Shown: one piece after another, positions 18,360 to 30,467 of the stretch
Layout: each line of letters opens with the position of its first letter
Numbering within the stretch: the stretch's first letter is position 1
DNA from: an uncultured Verrucomicrobiota bacterium
Lineage (GTDB): Bacteria > Verrucomicrobiota > Verrucomicrobiia > Limisphaerales > CAIMTB01
NCBI GenBank assembly: GCA_903844265.1
Contig: CAIMTB010000629.1
Coordinates: 1-52,015, forward strand
Direction: 5' to 3'
DNA length: 52,015 nt
Notes under the pieces: generated by a model
The model's input: the letters and a program-made list of their open reading frames with translations, nothing else
What the model was told of the DNA's origin: nothing
The model's database searches: none
Position numbers and translations under genes: made by a program

Positions 18360-18839
18360 TCAGCGCAACTCCGCGAGCACGGCCTTGATCTTTGCGAAAT
18401 CCGGAAGCTCCTTCGGCGAGGGAGTCTGCTCCGCGTGGCGGACGACGCCATCACGGTCGATGACGAAAGCGGCGCGGGCGGAGGTGTCGCCGATGCCGGC
18501 GAGAGCCTTGAACTCGACGCCGTAGGCGCGGGTGGTTTCCTTGTTGAGATCGCTGACCAGCGGGATGCTGATCTTCTCCTGCTTGGCCCAGGCCTCCTGC
18601 GCGAACGGGCTGTCGACGCTGATCCCGATGACCTCGGCATTGAGGCCCTGGTAGACGTTGATGCCCTGGCTGACGTCGCAGAGCTCGGAAGTGCAGACGC
18701 TGGTGAATGCCAGCGGGAAGAAGAGCAACACGGTGTTCTTCTTGCCGAAGTTCTCACTGAGCTTCACGTCGAGCAGCCCGGTGGCGTTCTTCGACTTGAG
18801 GGTGAAATCAGGAGCGCGGGTTCCAACTGCGATGGCCAT
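18360..18839 (-). CDS. Peroxiredoxin (AhpC/TSA family, AhpE-like)
   Basis: A 159-residue thioredoxin-fold peroxidase that reduces hydrogen peroxide or organic peroxides. The peroxidatic motif FPLAFTSVC places the catalytic Cys at residue 49 with the conserved Pro and Thr. A second Cys at 54 (SELC) matches the CxxxxC arrangement of AhpE/PrxQ-like enzymes. The rest (ISVDSPFAQEAWAKQ, PLVSDLNKE, RAAFVIDRDGVVRH) is canonical. It is a single gene with its own terminator. Upstream lies a perfect 14-bp palindrome, TCCGGACGTCCGGA, about 33 bp before the start codon. Confidence 0.96.
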   Translation of the reverse strand: MAIAVGTRAPDFTLKSKNATGLLDVKLSENFGKKNTVLLFFPLAFTSVCTSELCDVSQGINVYQGLNAEVIGISVDSPFAQEAWAKQEKISIPLVSDLNKETTRAYGVEFKALAGIGDTSARAAFVIDRDGVVRHAEQTPSPKELPDFAKIKAVLAELR

Positions 18840-18871
18840 GTTATCTTCGGGTTATGGATTGGGTTTCTTTT

Positions 18872-18885
18872 TCCGGACGTCCGGA
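18872..18885. promoter_or_regulatory. Perfect 14-bp palindrome upstream of the peroxiredoxin gene
   Basis: TCCGGACGTCCGGA is fully self-complementary and sits 33 bp upstream of the peroxiredoxin start codon, where an operator could act. It resembles no named regulator site that I can identify. GC-rich palindromes can also occur by chance. Confidence 0.3.
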
Positions 18886-19023
18886 GCGACTTAAATGGGG
18901 CGATATGGCAGGACTGTCAAATGAGGTCTTCGCCCACGCGCCAACCCACGGCACCACCAGCACTCCTGCAGTGACCTTCCCCGGGTCCGGTTCAAGCGTG
19001 AACCGCACGGCCGCACCTCCCCC

Positions 19024-19527
19024 TCAACTCCCGTAGGCGCGCCACAGAATGTTCCCCGCGAAAAGGAGGATCATCCCCATCCCGCACGCCAACTTGCCGA
19101 CCGCCCCAACCAGAAGCCCGAGCGTCGCTCCCGCCCCGGCACGAACCGACTCGCGCCATTCCCGACCGCTGACGCATTCCAGAAGAAAAGCCCCCACGAA
19201 CGGCCCCGTGAGAATCCCGACCGGCCCGAAAAAGAGTCCCACCACCCCGCCCACCACCGCGCCCACCATGCCCCATCGCGTCGCCCCAAGCTTCTTGGCC
19301 CCCAGATAGCTCGCCGCGAAATCCGCCGCCAACGCGAGAACGGCAAACCCACCGAGCGTGACCAGCACCCACGTCTGCGCCCCCGACACCCCCACGATCA
19401 ACCGATGCCCCATCGCCACGGCAAAGATCAACGGCGTCCCCGGCAACGCAGGCAGCACCGCCCCCAGCAACCCCACGAGCATCAGGATCAACGCGAGGAC
19501 AAACCAGACAAGGTCGAGCGCCGTCAC
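19024..19527 (-). CDS. DUF456 domain-containing membrane protein
   Basis: A 167-residue integral membrane protein with about five hydrophobic segments. The family signature is visible: a first helix ending in LPGTPLIF, then GAKKLGATRWGMVGAVVGGVVGLFFGPVG. Glycine-zipper-like helices fill the middle, and the C-terminus has KLACGMGMILLF. The molecular function of DUF456 proteins is not known. It lies 88 bp downstream of the RND permease gene on the same strand and could be the last gene of that transcript. The 184 bp between it and the peroxiredoxin start carries no other gene. Confidence 0.9.
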   Translation of the reverse strand: MTALDLVWFVLALILMLVGLLGAVLPALPGTPLIFAVAMGHRLIVGVSGAQTWVLVTLGGFAVLALAADFAASYLGAKKLGATRWGMVGAVVGGVVGLFFGPVGILTGPFVGAFLLECVSGREWRESVRAGAGATLGLLVGAVGKLACGMGMILLFAGNILWRAYGS

Positions 19528-19614
19528 ACCCCCATCCTAGCCCGAACCCGACCGGAGGCCAAGAAACCGAGCGGAAACCGTCCGACACCGATGCAGGAGA
19601 ACCCCCAAGCGACC

Positions 19615-22803
<3,189 letters not shown>

Positions 22804-22823
22804 ACGGCTCGAAGTCGCACCCG

Positions 22824-24083
22824 TCAGGAACCTGCCACCGGCACCTTCGACTTCTCCGCAGCGCGCTGCTCCACGCCCGGGGCCGCCGCCCGTGTCACCC
22901 GCTGACCCGCCTGCAATCCGCCCGGGACAAGGACCACCGTCTCCCCGGCCTTGAGCCCGGAAACAACCTCGACCCAACCGCTCCCGCGATCCCCCACCGC
23001 GATCCGTTTCTCCACCGCGACACCGTCCGCCACCATGAAAACCTTCTCAATCCCGGCGAACGTGACCAACGCCTCAGCCGGCACCGTCACCACCTCGGTC
23101 TCGGGCAGGGTCACAATCTGGACGCGCGCGAATGAACCGGGCCGAAGCCGACCTTGGGACGGGACGTCCGCCTCGACCACAAGGGTCCGGCTCCCCTGTA
23201 CAATCGCAGGGCTCAATCGTCGTACCTCGCCTGAGTAGACGTTGGTATCCCCCTCGACCACCACCCTGACAGCCTGCCCTGACTTGATCTTGATCGCGTC
23301 GCGCTCCGACACCTCCATGCGAAGGCGCAGCGGCTCGGTCCGCACCAGCACCACCACGGGCGCGCCCACCGCAAGGTACTCACCGACACTCGCCCGACGC
23401 TCCTGCACCGCCCCGTCAAACGGCGCGAGGATGTAGGTGTCGGAGAGCTGCTGCCGCGCCATCTCGAATTCGGCGCGCTTCTGCTGGAGCTGCGCAACGC
23501 GGATCCGCGCCTCCTCCAACGCCTCGTCATGCCGGCTGACCCCGACCTTGAACGTCGCACTCGCAGTCTCGAGTTCCGACGCCGAAAGAATCCCCTGCTT
23601 CGACAAAGCCTGTATCCGGTCCCGGTTCGCCCGCGCCTCATCGAGCACCGCCCGCGCCTCCTTCACTGCCGGGGAATCCTCGACCTTCACCTGGTCGTCG
23701 TCCCCCTCCAGCGGCAATCCCACCCGCGCCCGCGCCTGTCCCAACGCAGCCTCGGACTGCTTCAGCCGCAGATCGTAATCCACCGCGTCCACCCGCGCCA
23801 CGAGGTCCCCTTCACGGATACGGCTTCCCAGGTCCACCACGATGGATCCCAACCGACCCGGCACCTTCACCGCCACCGGGGTCTGGTCCAGCGGAAGCAA
23901 CGAACCCGAGGTCGCAATGGCCCTCTCGATCCGGCGCGACTCCGACACCGCCACCCGGAACGTCCCCCCATCGACAACCCCAGCCGCCTTTCCCGCGTCA
24001 GGCTTCGCAGCCTCCGGCCCGCGGGAACAACCCGCCCACGACGCGACGAGCGCGACGACGAGAATTCGCAGGGAGGGTGGCAT
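22824..24083 (-). CDS. RND periplasmic adaptor (membrane fusion protein)
   Basis: A 419-residue HlyD/AcrA-type adaptor. A lipoprotein signal ends WAGC with the lipid-bearing Cys at residue 19, so it is probably anchored in the inner membrane facing the periplasm. Segments in order: the first half-lipoyl domain (VAVKPGRLGSIV-like region with DLGSRIREGDLVARVD), an alpha-helical hairpin about 110-210 (QALSKQGILSASELETA), the second half-lipoyl part ILAPFDGAVQERRASVGEYLAVG, a beta-barrel, and the membrane-proximal domain. It pairs with the RND permease 20 bp downstream, which makes a pump operon very likely. Confidence 0.95.
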   Translation of the reverse strand: MPPSLRILVVALVASWAGCSRGPEAAKPDAGKAAGVVDGGTFRVAVSESRRIERAIATSGSLLPLDQTPVAVKVPGRLGSIVVDLGSRIREGDLVARVDAVDYDLRLKQSEAALGQARARVGLPLEGDDDQVKVEDSPAVKEARAVLDEARANRDRIQALSKQGILSASELETASATFKVGVSRHDEALEEARIRVAQLQQKRAEFEMARQQLSDTYILAPFDGAVQERRASVGEYLAVGAPVVVLVRTEPLRLRMEVSERDAIKIKSGQAVRVVVEGDTNVYSGEVRRLSPAIVQGSRTLVVEADVPSQGRLRPGSFARVQIVTLPETEVVTVPAEALVTFAGIEKVFMVADGVAVEKRIAVGDRGSGWVEVVSGLKAGETVVLVPGGLQAGQRVTRAAAPGVEQRAAEKSKVPVAGS

Positions 24084-24144
24084 GGACCCGCGGAGTATGG
24101 AGAACCGGTCCGCCGGGCCAAGACGGGAATCGCAAAGATCCGGC

Positions 24145-26610
24145 TCAGTCCCCGACCACCGGCGGCCAGGCCGCCCCGAGGCTGAGGTTGGTATAGGAAC
24201 CGCTCGCGGTGTTCACAAGTTCCACCGCCTTCACAAGGTAGGCCGCGTTCACCGGCGGATCGCGATCCGTGAACTCGCGCGCCACCAACGGAACCGCCGT
24301 CAGCCTCCCGAACGGCCCCATGGGCCCCGACGCCGATCGATAGACAAACCATCCGCGCCCCACGGCCCCACCCCCATCCTGCCAACCCAACCGCAACCCA
24401 TTCTCCAAGACCCGCACCTGAACGTTCGTGGGCGGCGCAGAAGGATGAAGACGCAAGGTCGGGTCGCCGAGAATGGTGAGCGTCCGGGTCGTCCCACGAT
24501 TGATGTTCTCCCACTGGAGCACCTCGTTCGCCGTCTCCAACTGCGCGTCGGAAAGAGTCCCGCCGCGGGCCAGCGCGTCGAATCTCCACTCGGTCTTTCG
24601 CACCCAGAAAGCCGCAAGCCCGTACTCCTTCGACGCCACGATGGAACGTAGAAGGTTGTTCTCACCCAGCGCCCAGTCCCCAAACCACGAACCCATCAAC
24701 ATCGAAAACCATACCCGCGGCATCCTCTCACCCGACGCGATCTGCGCCGAGGTCACCATGGTCGGACTGCCATTCCGAACCCGATCGATGTGACCCGCCG
24801 CCCCCTGAAAACCCCACACCGCCGAATCTCCCGGCGGGATCTCAAACAGGTCGCCCTGGAAAAGATCGGCCGCCGCATAACCAAAAAGATGGCTCCCGGT
24901 CCGATAGGCGCTCGGCAACATCTCGTAATCCGTGCCGGACTCGAAATAGGCCCCGACAATCGCCCGCGACCGGGCCGGCAGCCGCCCCGCCCGCTGGCGA
25001 CCCGCCTTCGCGAAGTAGTTCCTCAGAAGTTCAACCTCCGCCGCCGCCCCCCGACCAAATGCCGGCAGATTCGCGAAATCCAGCCGCCCGAACCCCAACT
25101 CGATCTTTGTCTCACCCGCGGCATTCGGCCCCGCCCACTCGGTGTCGAACTTCCCGTCACCCGGAATGTTCCGCGTCTCCCGATAGGTCGGCAGCGAAAG
25201 ATAATCGGGGTACGGCAACTTGTCCGTCCAGACGCCGTCCATGTCTGCGTAATACTGGTCTGCAGGCCACGCCCCCCAATGATTGTCCCCGCGCCTCGTG
25301 TGAAGATCCTCGGCCCGCATCCCCGAATACGGGATGGCCACGTGGCCGATCAGATAGACGCAGCGCAGCGTCTTTGACGAGGACTCCCAGTCGCGCCGGA
25401 CGAGTTCGCGGATGGCGCCGATGGCAGGGGGATTGGCGCTCCATTCACGGTCGTCATGCCGCGGCACCCGATGCCGGAAAACCCGCCATCCATCCGCCAC
25501 AAGATCCCGCTCCAACCCCCGCAACTCCGCCGCGAGCCGGTCCGCCAACGTCTGGTCCACAAGCAGGACAACCCCCCCGCGATCCTCCCACGGAGGAAGC
25601 CGGACCCCGCCGCTGAGGGTGAGTTCACTCGGTTGCCCATTGGTCAGGACGCGATACTGGTAGAGCCTCCCCGGCTCGATCGAGACATCGCGATACGCCA
25701 TCAACCCCGTCCGCGCCGCAAGCCTGCTCCAGTTCGTCGAACCTGCGTCCGCACGTTCCAATTCCATCGGTGCTGAGGGACGACACCGCCACGACAGCTC
25801 AAGCCCTACCCCGTTCGTCATCGCGACGGCGCTCATCACGCGGCCGCGCTTGAGGGTTTCCACCCGTTCCAGCGGCGCGTCATGGATCTCGATTTCATCG
25901 AGCACTCCCCTCGCCGACGAGCCACCGCCAGGAGCCGAGCCGAGGACGAGTCCGCGGCGCATCGCCACCGGACCAGGCCCCGACACTTTTCCCGGCACAT
26001 CCGCCAACACCATCAGGTCGTCACAGTGGATCCTCACGCGGCCCGGAAAGACACTGACCCGGATCTCGCTCCACATCCCCTCGGCGAACGCAATGGGTCC
26101 GCTGCTCGACTCGAAAACATCCCGACCCACCGAACCCCAGGCGATCTGCAGACGCGTTCCGTCCGCGCTGACCGAAAGTTCCCACCATCCATCCTCAGGC
26201 TTCGCCGCCCGATCGCCGATCGACACCAATCGCGCCGTCTCGCCAGGCCCCTGTCCCGAACCCACACCACGCGGATTCCACCCCGGCCGATAATACAACC
26301 CCAGACTCATCGCGAGCGGATTGACCTGCCCCTGCCCTTTCGAACCCCGAGACGCCAGCGGACAAATCACGGGGCCCGAGCCCGGGCGAAACTCCACCCC
26401 TTTTCCCGACGCCCCCTCGACCCAGGCAGCCGCCCCGCGGGACCGCGGAAGCGTTCCGTCTTCCCCCGCGAAATCAGCGGTCTCGAAACGCCACGCCGCG
26501 AGAAGCCGGATGTCGGCCGCCGCATTCCAGCCACCCACGAGCCACCCCAACACCATCAGGGCCGCAAGGGTTGGCCCCCGAAACCCGGATGGACCACGAT
26601 TGCAACTCAT
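24145..26610 (-). CDS. Secreted LamG-like / C25 peptidase-like protein, catalytic residues not seen
   Basis: An 821-residue exported protein with a signal peptide (LAALMVLGWLVGGWNAAA). Residues about 30-240 resemble a LamG/concanavalin sandwich (LAAWRFE at the start, LDEIEIHDAPL at the end). A fibronectin-like segment follows, then a region from about 345 to 740 that matches the layout of C25 (gingipain-like) peptidases: CVYLIGHVAIPYSG, DQYYADMDGVWTD, ELGFGRLDF and finally LTILGDPTLRLHPSAPP. The places where C25 enzymes carry catalytic His and Cys read QGAAGHIDRV and WFSMLMGSWFGDW, with no Cys, so activity is doubtful. Another fibronectin-like domain closes the protein. Its ATG overlaps the stop of the ABC exporter gene. 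Confidence 0.8.
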   Translation of the reverse strand: MSCNRGPSGFRGPTLAALMVLGWLVGGWNAAADIRLLAAWRFETADFAGEDGTLPRSRGAAAWVEGASGKGVEFRPGSGPVICPLASRGSKGQGQVNPLAMSLGLYYRPGWNPRGVGSGQGPGETARLVSIGDRAAKPEDGWWELSVSADGTRLQIAWGSVGRDVFESSSGPIAFAEGMWSEIRVSVFPGRVRIHCDDLMVLADVPGKVSGPGPVAMRRGLVLGSAPGGGSSARGVLDEIEIHDAPLERVETLKRGRVMSAVAMTNGVGLELSWRCRPSAPMELERADAGSTNWSRLAARTGLMAYRDVSIEPGRLYQYRVLTNGQPSELTLSGGVRLPPWEDRGGVVLLVDQTLADRLAAELRGLERDLVADGWRVFRHRVPRHDDREWSANPPAIGAIRELVRRDWESSSKTLRCVYLIGHVAIPYSGMRAEDLHTRRGDNHWGAWPADQYYADMDGVWTDKLPYPDYLSLPTYRETRNIPGDGKFDTEWAGPNAAGETKIELGFGRLDFANLPAFGRGAAAEVELLRNYFAKAGRQRAGRLPARSRAIVGAYFESGTDYEMLPSAYRTGSHLFGYAAADLFQGDLFEIPPGDSAVWGFQGAAGHIDRVRNGSPTMVTSAQIASGERMPRVWFSMLMGSWFGDWALGENNLLRSIVASKEYGLAAFWVRKTEWRFDALARGGTLSDAQLETANEVLQWENINRGTTRTLTILGDPTLRLHPSAPPTNVQVRVLENGLRLGWQDGGGAVGRGWFVYRSASGPMGPFGRLTAVPLVAREFTDRDPPVNAAYLVKAVELVNTASGSYTNLSLGAAWPPVVGD

Positions 26611-28439
26611 ACCCCGAGACGCTCGAACCCCTCCTCGATGGTGGTGGTGTTCTGGATCCGCGCGAGCCGGGCATAGAGGCCGTCGGCCGCAACCAACTCT
26701 TCGTGCGTCCCCCGCTCCACGATCTCCCCGGCACGCAAGACCAGGATCTGGTCGGCGCGACGGATGGTGCTCAGACGATGCGCGATCACGAAGCTCGTGC
26801 GCCCCTGCATCAGACGCTCAAGCGCCTCCTGGATGAGGCGCTCGGTCTGCGTGTCGACACTGGCGGTCGCCTCGTCGAGGACCAGGATCGGCGCGTTCTT
26901 CAACAGCGCACGGGCGATGCTCACCCGCTGTTTCTCCCCCACGCTGAGTCTCACCCCACGTTCCCCCACCCGGCTGTCGTATCCCTCCCCAAGCGCCGCG
27001 ATGAAGTCGTGGCAATTCGCCGCCCTGGCCGCCGCGATCATCTCCGACTCCGTCGCCTCCAGACGTCCATACAGGATGTTTTCGCGGAGGGTCCCGTTGA
27101 ACAGGAACGGTTCCTGGCTGACAATGCTGATCCGCTGGCGCAAAGCCTCCAGCCCCACATCGCGAATGTCCTGCCCGTCGATCAGGATCCGCCCCGAAGT
27201 CGCCTCGTAAAACGCAGGGAGCAGGTTCACAAGCGTCGACTTGCCCGCACCCGTCGGCCCCACGAGCGCGATCATCTCGCCGGGACGCACATGCAGGCTG
27301 ACCTCCTTGAGCACCGTCCGACCCCCGGGATAACTGAACCCAACACCCTGGTAATCGAGCTCGCCGCGCACCGGTTCTCGAAGCCTGCCCTGCCGATCGG
27401 ACCTCTCCGCCGTGGCATCGAGGATGTCAAACACCCGCGCCGCCGCCGCGCGCGCCGACTGGAGCATCTGGTTCAGCCCGTGAAGCCGCCCGATGGGCTC
27501 ATAGAAAAACATCCCCGCATAGAGCATGAAGGCCACCAACTCACCCACCGCCATCTTGCCGTCCATCACCTGCGATCCTCCCACCCACAGCACCAACCCG
27601 ATGCCCAGCGACCCCGTGAATTGCATCGCCGGCCCATACCACGCCCACGCCCGCATCACGACCAGCGTTCCCTCGCGAAGATCGTCCGCCCGCGATGCAA
27701 AGCGCAGATCCTCGTGCCGCTCCTGCCCGAATGCCTTGATCTGACGAACGCCCTGGAGATTGTCCATGAGCAGGGAGTTCATCGCCGACGCCGCCTCGCG
27801 CTGCAGCCGATACCGGCGATGTGCCGTGCTCGTGTACCACAACGCCCCACCCACCAGGATCGGCAGCGGTATCAGCGCGACGCAACCGAGGAGCGAACTC
27901 GAGCTGAACATCACCACCAGCGACCCGATGATGCTCAGCAACGCCACCGTGCCCTGCTCCGTGCCGTCGATCAGCAGACGCTCGACGACGTTCACGTCCT
28001 CGATGACCCGGGTCATCAGGTCACCCGATGAACGAGGATCAAACCAGGCCACCGGCAACCGCTGCAGCCGCCCATACACCTCCCGGCGCATGTCGAAAAT
28101 CACGTTCTGCTCCAACCGGTTGTTCACCCGGACCCGGAGGCTGTTGAAAACCTCCCGCAGCAGGAACGCCCCAAGCAAAGTCAACGCCGCCGGCGCCAGG
28201 GCATCCCGTCGCCCCTGCACGATCACGTCGTCGATCAATACCCGCGTCAGCTTCGGATACAAGAAACCAAACCCCAGACCGAAGACAGCACACGCAATCG
28301 TCCCCACCGCCAGAAGACGATAAGGCTTCAGGTACACCGCAACCCGCCGGATCACCTCGGACACCGGCCGAGGCTGCGAACGGAACGTCGGATCCGTATG
28401 GGCGCCAAATCCTGGATGGTGCGACATCGACGTCATCAT
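26607..28439 (-). CDS. ABC transporter, fused permease/ATPase (exporter type)
   Basis: A 610-residue half-transporter that would act as a homodimer in the inner membrane. Six membrane helices (about 30-320) precede an ATPase domain with Walker A GPTGAGKSTLVNLLP, signature LSVGEKQRVSIARAL (Val in the usual Gly position), Walker B ILVLDEATAS and the H-loop IAHRLSTI. The MsbA/lipid-and-drug exporter type fits, but the substrate is open. The start is one of three close ATGs (28439, 28436, 28427); none has a strong ribosome binding site. The frame further upstream is repeat DNA. Its TGA overlaps the ATG of the C25-like secreted protein gene, indicating translational coupling. Confidence 0.95.
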   Translation of the reverse strand: MMTSMSHHPGFGAHTDPTFRSQPRPVSEVIRRVAVYLKPYRLLAVGTIACAVFGLGFGFLYPKLTRVLIDDVIVQGRRDALAPAALTLLGAFLLREVFNSLRVRVNNRLEQNVIFDMRREVYGRLQRLPVAWFDPRSSGDLMTRVIEDVNVVERLLIDGTEQGTVALLSIIGSLVVMFSSSSLLGCVALIPLPILVGGALWYTSTAHRRYRLQREAASAMNSLLMDNLQGVRQIKAFGQERHEDLRFASRADDLREGTLVVMRAWAWYGPAMQFTGSLGIGLVLWVGGSQVMDGKMAVGELVAFMLYAGMFFYEPIGRLHGLNQMLQSARAAAARVFDILDATAERSDRQGRLREPVRGELDYQGVGFSYPGGRTVLKEVSLHVRPGEMIALVGPTGAGKSTLVNLLPAFYEATSGRILIDGQDIRDVGLEALRQRISIVSQEPFLFNGTLRENILYGRLEATESEMIAAARAANCHDFIAALGEGYDSRVGERGVRLSVGEKQRVSIARALLKNAPILVLDEATASVDTQTERLIQEALERLMQGRTSFVIAHRLSTIRRADQILVLRAGEIVERGTHEELVAADGLYARLARIQNTTTIEEGFERLGV

Positions 28440-28527
28440 CACCCACCGCCGCCGCCTTGTGGAGAACGGAGATGCACAACTCCGCACGCCCCAAGGGGCA
28501 TCCCGATCGGACGGAACGGCGCATGCC

Positions 28528-28644
28528 GTGCATCCACAGATTGACGGGCGCGCACTCCGCTGCGCGCCGTCCTTCGCGGACGCACCAAGCCACGGCGGGC
28601 AAGGGACTGCCCGCCCTGCTACCACCGACAACTCGTGGATGCAC
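28528..28644 (+). repeat. Dispersed modular palindromic repeat, copy D, with perfect 10-bp inverted ends
   Basis: Bounded by GTGCATCCAC (28528-28537) and GTGGATGCAC (28635-28644). Inside are the hairpins GGGCGCGCACTCCGCTGCGC and GGCGGGCA...TGCCCGCC, separated by CCGTCCTTCGCGGACGCACC. It fills most of the divergent gap between the ABC exporter and the YdcF-like gene. Confidence 0.85.
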
Positions 28645-28711
28645 CTCGCCGCATGCCCCGAACAGAAATCGCTTCAACGCACACCGCCTCGGTTCCCATG
28701 ATCCGCTCGAA

Positions 28712-29488
28712 ATGTCCGACATCCTCAAGGACCTCAGCCTGCTCCTGCATCCCGTCGGGATCGGATGGATGGCCCTCATCGCGAGCGCCATCCTCTGCCT
28801 GCGGCGTCGCCGTGCCCTGGGGGCCTTCGTGTGCAGCCTCGCAGCCCTCGCCCTCTGGATCCTCGCACAACCGCCCCTCGTTCTCCCGGTCTACGGAACC
28901 CTCGAGGAACCTTGGATCCATTCCACCGTCGAACAGGCCCCCAATGCAGACGCCATCATCGTGCTCGGCGGCGGTTGGCGCACGTCGGTCCATGATTTCC
29001 GTCGGGTCGATTTCATGGAATCGATGGACCGTTTCTTCACGGGCTGCGAACTGGGACGCCTCGGCAAGGCGCCCGTGCTCGTCCTCGGCGGCGATCCCGT
29101 GACGCACGGCACCAATCAACCTCCTGACAGCGAGGGACTGCACCGATGGCTCCAGGACTGGGGACTCGCATCCCTGGAAGTTGTGTCGCTCGGCCCCGTG
29201 AAAACCACCCGGGACGAAGCGCTGGCCGCGGGGGAACTCGTCCGGAAACGCGGCTGGAAAAAGGTGCTCCTCGTCACCTCCGCCTTTCACATGCGCCGGG
29301 CTCTCGCCACGTTCACCAAGGAAGCCGTCCCCGTCCATCCGGTGGCGTGTGACTTCAAGTTCCTCCGGGGCGATGAAACCACACAGAAATGGCACTGGGC
29401 CCCCTCGGAGGAAGACCTCTTCCAGCTCGGACTATGGTGGCACGAGCAGGTGGGATGGTTCGTCTATCGGCTCCTCGGCCGGGCGTGA
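28712..29488 (+). CDS. YdcF/ElyC family protein (DUF218)
   Basis: A 258-residue membrane-anchored protein. Two N-terminal hydrophobic segments (about 12-55) precede the DUF218 domain, with ADAIIVLGGGWR, APVLVLGGDP, a conserved region VKTTRDEALAAGELVRKRGWKKVLLVTSAFHMRRAL and a final APSEEDLFQ. ElyC/SanA relatives affect envelope integrity, and the domain faces the periplasm in studied cases. ATG 28712 is used because the long upstream frame reads through a dispersed repeat. It stands alone, convergent with the Lon-like gene. Confidence 0.9.
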   Translation: MSDILKDLSLLLHPVGIGWMALIASAILCLRRRRALGAFVCSLAALALWILAQPPLVLPVYGTLEEPWIHSTVEQAPNADAIIVLGGGWRTSVHDFRRVDFMESMDRFFTGCELGRLGKAPVLVLGGDPVTHGTNQPPDSEGLHRWLQDWGLASLEVVSLGPVKTTRDEALAAGELVRKRGWKKVLLVTSAFHMRRALATFTKEAVPVHPVACDFKFLRGDETTQKWHWAPSEEDLFQLGLWWHEQVGWFVYRLLGRA

Positions 29489-29525
29489 CAACCGTGCGTA
29501 ACAACCGGGAACCGCGCGGGATGTC

Positions 29526-30194
29526 TCAGCTCCCCTTCTCAGAGGCCCCGTCGATCTCCCGATTGAGGAAGGAAATCAGATACCGCAGCCGCGTCTCAAC
29601 ATCCACGGTCTCGAGGAGAACCTGCCGTTGTCGCGGATCCGAAAGCAGCGTGCAGGACACGAGATCCGCGAGAACACTCGCGTCGGTGATATCGCCCAGG
29701 GACCGGAGAATGTGACCCGCAGGATCGGCTGCAGCACCCGCTGCAGCGGCCGTTTCGCCAAGGAATTTCAAGGGCGCCGGAAGGCCCTGCTCGAAACGCA
29801 GCCCGACCAATTCACGGACCTTGAGCGTGAGCGCGCCCACCTTGTCGGAATCGGACGACGTGGATGTGAGTGTCTTGAGTGCATGAACCCTGTAGGGACG
29901 CCGGCGCATCACCCGGCCCAGGGAAACGCGCGCCACGCCCTGCAGGATCATGTTGGACGTCCCGTCAGGGTTCTCCACCGAGGCACGAATCAGCCCGATG
30001 CCTGCCACCGGGGACGGCGTCTCCACTTCGGCATCCGGGACCTGCATGGCCACGCAAAACATGCGGTGAGACGCCAGGGCGTCCTGCAGCATGCGACGAT
30101 ATCGGGGTTCAAAGATAAAGAGCGGGAGGATCGCGTGCGGAAAAAGATTCACGCTCGGCAGAATCATCACCCCCAAGCTCTTGGGCAGTTCCAT
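29526..30194 (-). CDS. Stand-alone LON N-terminal (substrate-binding) domain protein
   Basis: A 222-residue protein consisting of only the Lon protease N-domain. The signature LPSVNLFPHAILPLFIFEPRYRRML lies at its start, followed by VAGIGLIRA and LQGVARV, and a helical C-terminal half. No ATPase or protease domain follows, so it cannot degrade proteins by itself. Such proteins are widespread and thought to bind peptides or adapt substrates, but the role is not established. It is divergent from the dksA-like operon. Confidence 0.9.
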   Translation of the reverse strand: MELPKSLGVMILPSVNLFPHAILPLFIFEPRYRRMLQDALASHRMFCVAMQVPDAEVETPSPVAGIGLIRASVENPDGTSNMILQGVARVSLGRVMRRRPYRVHALKTLTSTSSDSDKVGALTLKVRELVGLRFEQGLPAPLKFLGETAAAAGAAADPAGHILRSLGDITDASVLADLVSCTLLSDPRQRQVLLETVDVETRLRYLISFLNREIDGASEKGS

Positions 30195-30379
30195 CTGCCA
30201 TCGATCCTAGCGGGCGATCGCCCCTTGGCAAGCCGCCCCCCTGGCCCATGAGGCCCCGAGACCCCTTCCCGGCCCTCGTGGAAGGTGATTCACGGCCCCG
30301 AATCGGACCCGCCGCATCGCATCCGGGGAAACCAGAACGCCGCGAAAACAAAGTTTTTGGTGGCGCCCCGGAGTTCGTC

Positions 30380-30388
30380 TGTTATGGT
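30380..30388 (+). promoter_or_regulatory. Putative extended -10 element of the dksA-like/rpmG/rpsR operon
   Basis: TGTTATGGT fits TGn-TATnnT. It lies 79 bp before the GTG start of the dksA-like gene. It supports the GTG at 30468, since earlier in-frame ATGs (30285, 30384) would lie upstream of or within the promoter. Confidence 0.35.
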
Positions 30389-30467
30389 CCCCGGCCCTCG
30401 CAATGGGAGCCTACGGGACCTTGCGGGACAGAAACACACAATCAGCAGAATCTCGGGAGTCGTCGAA

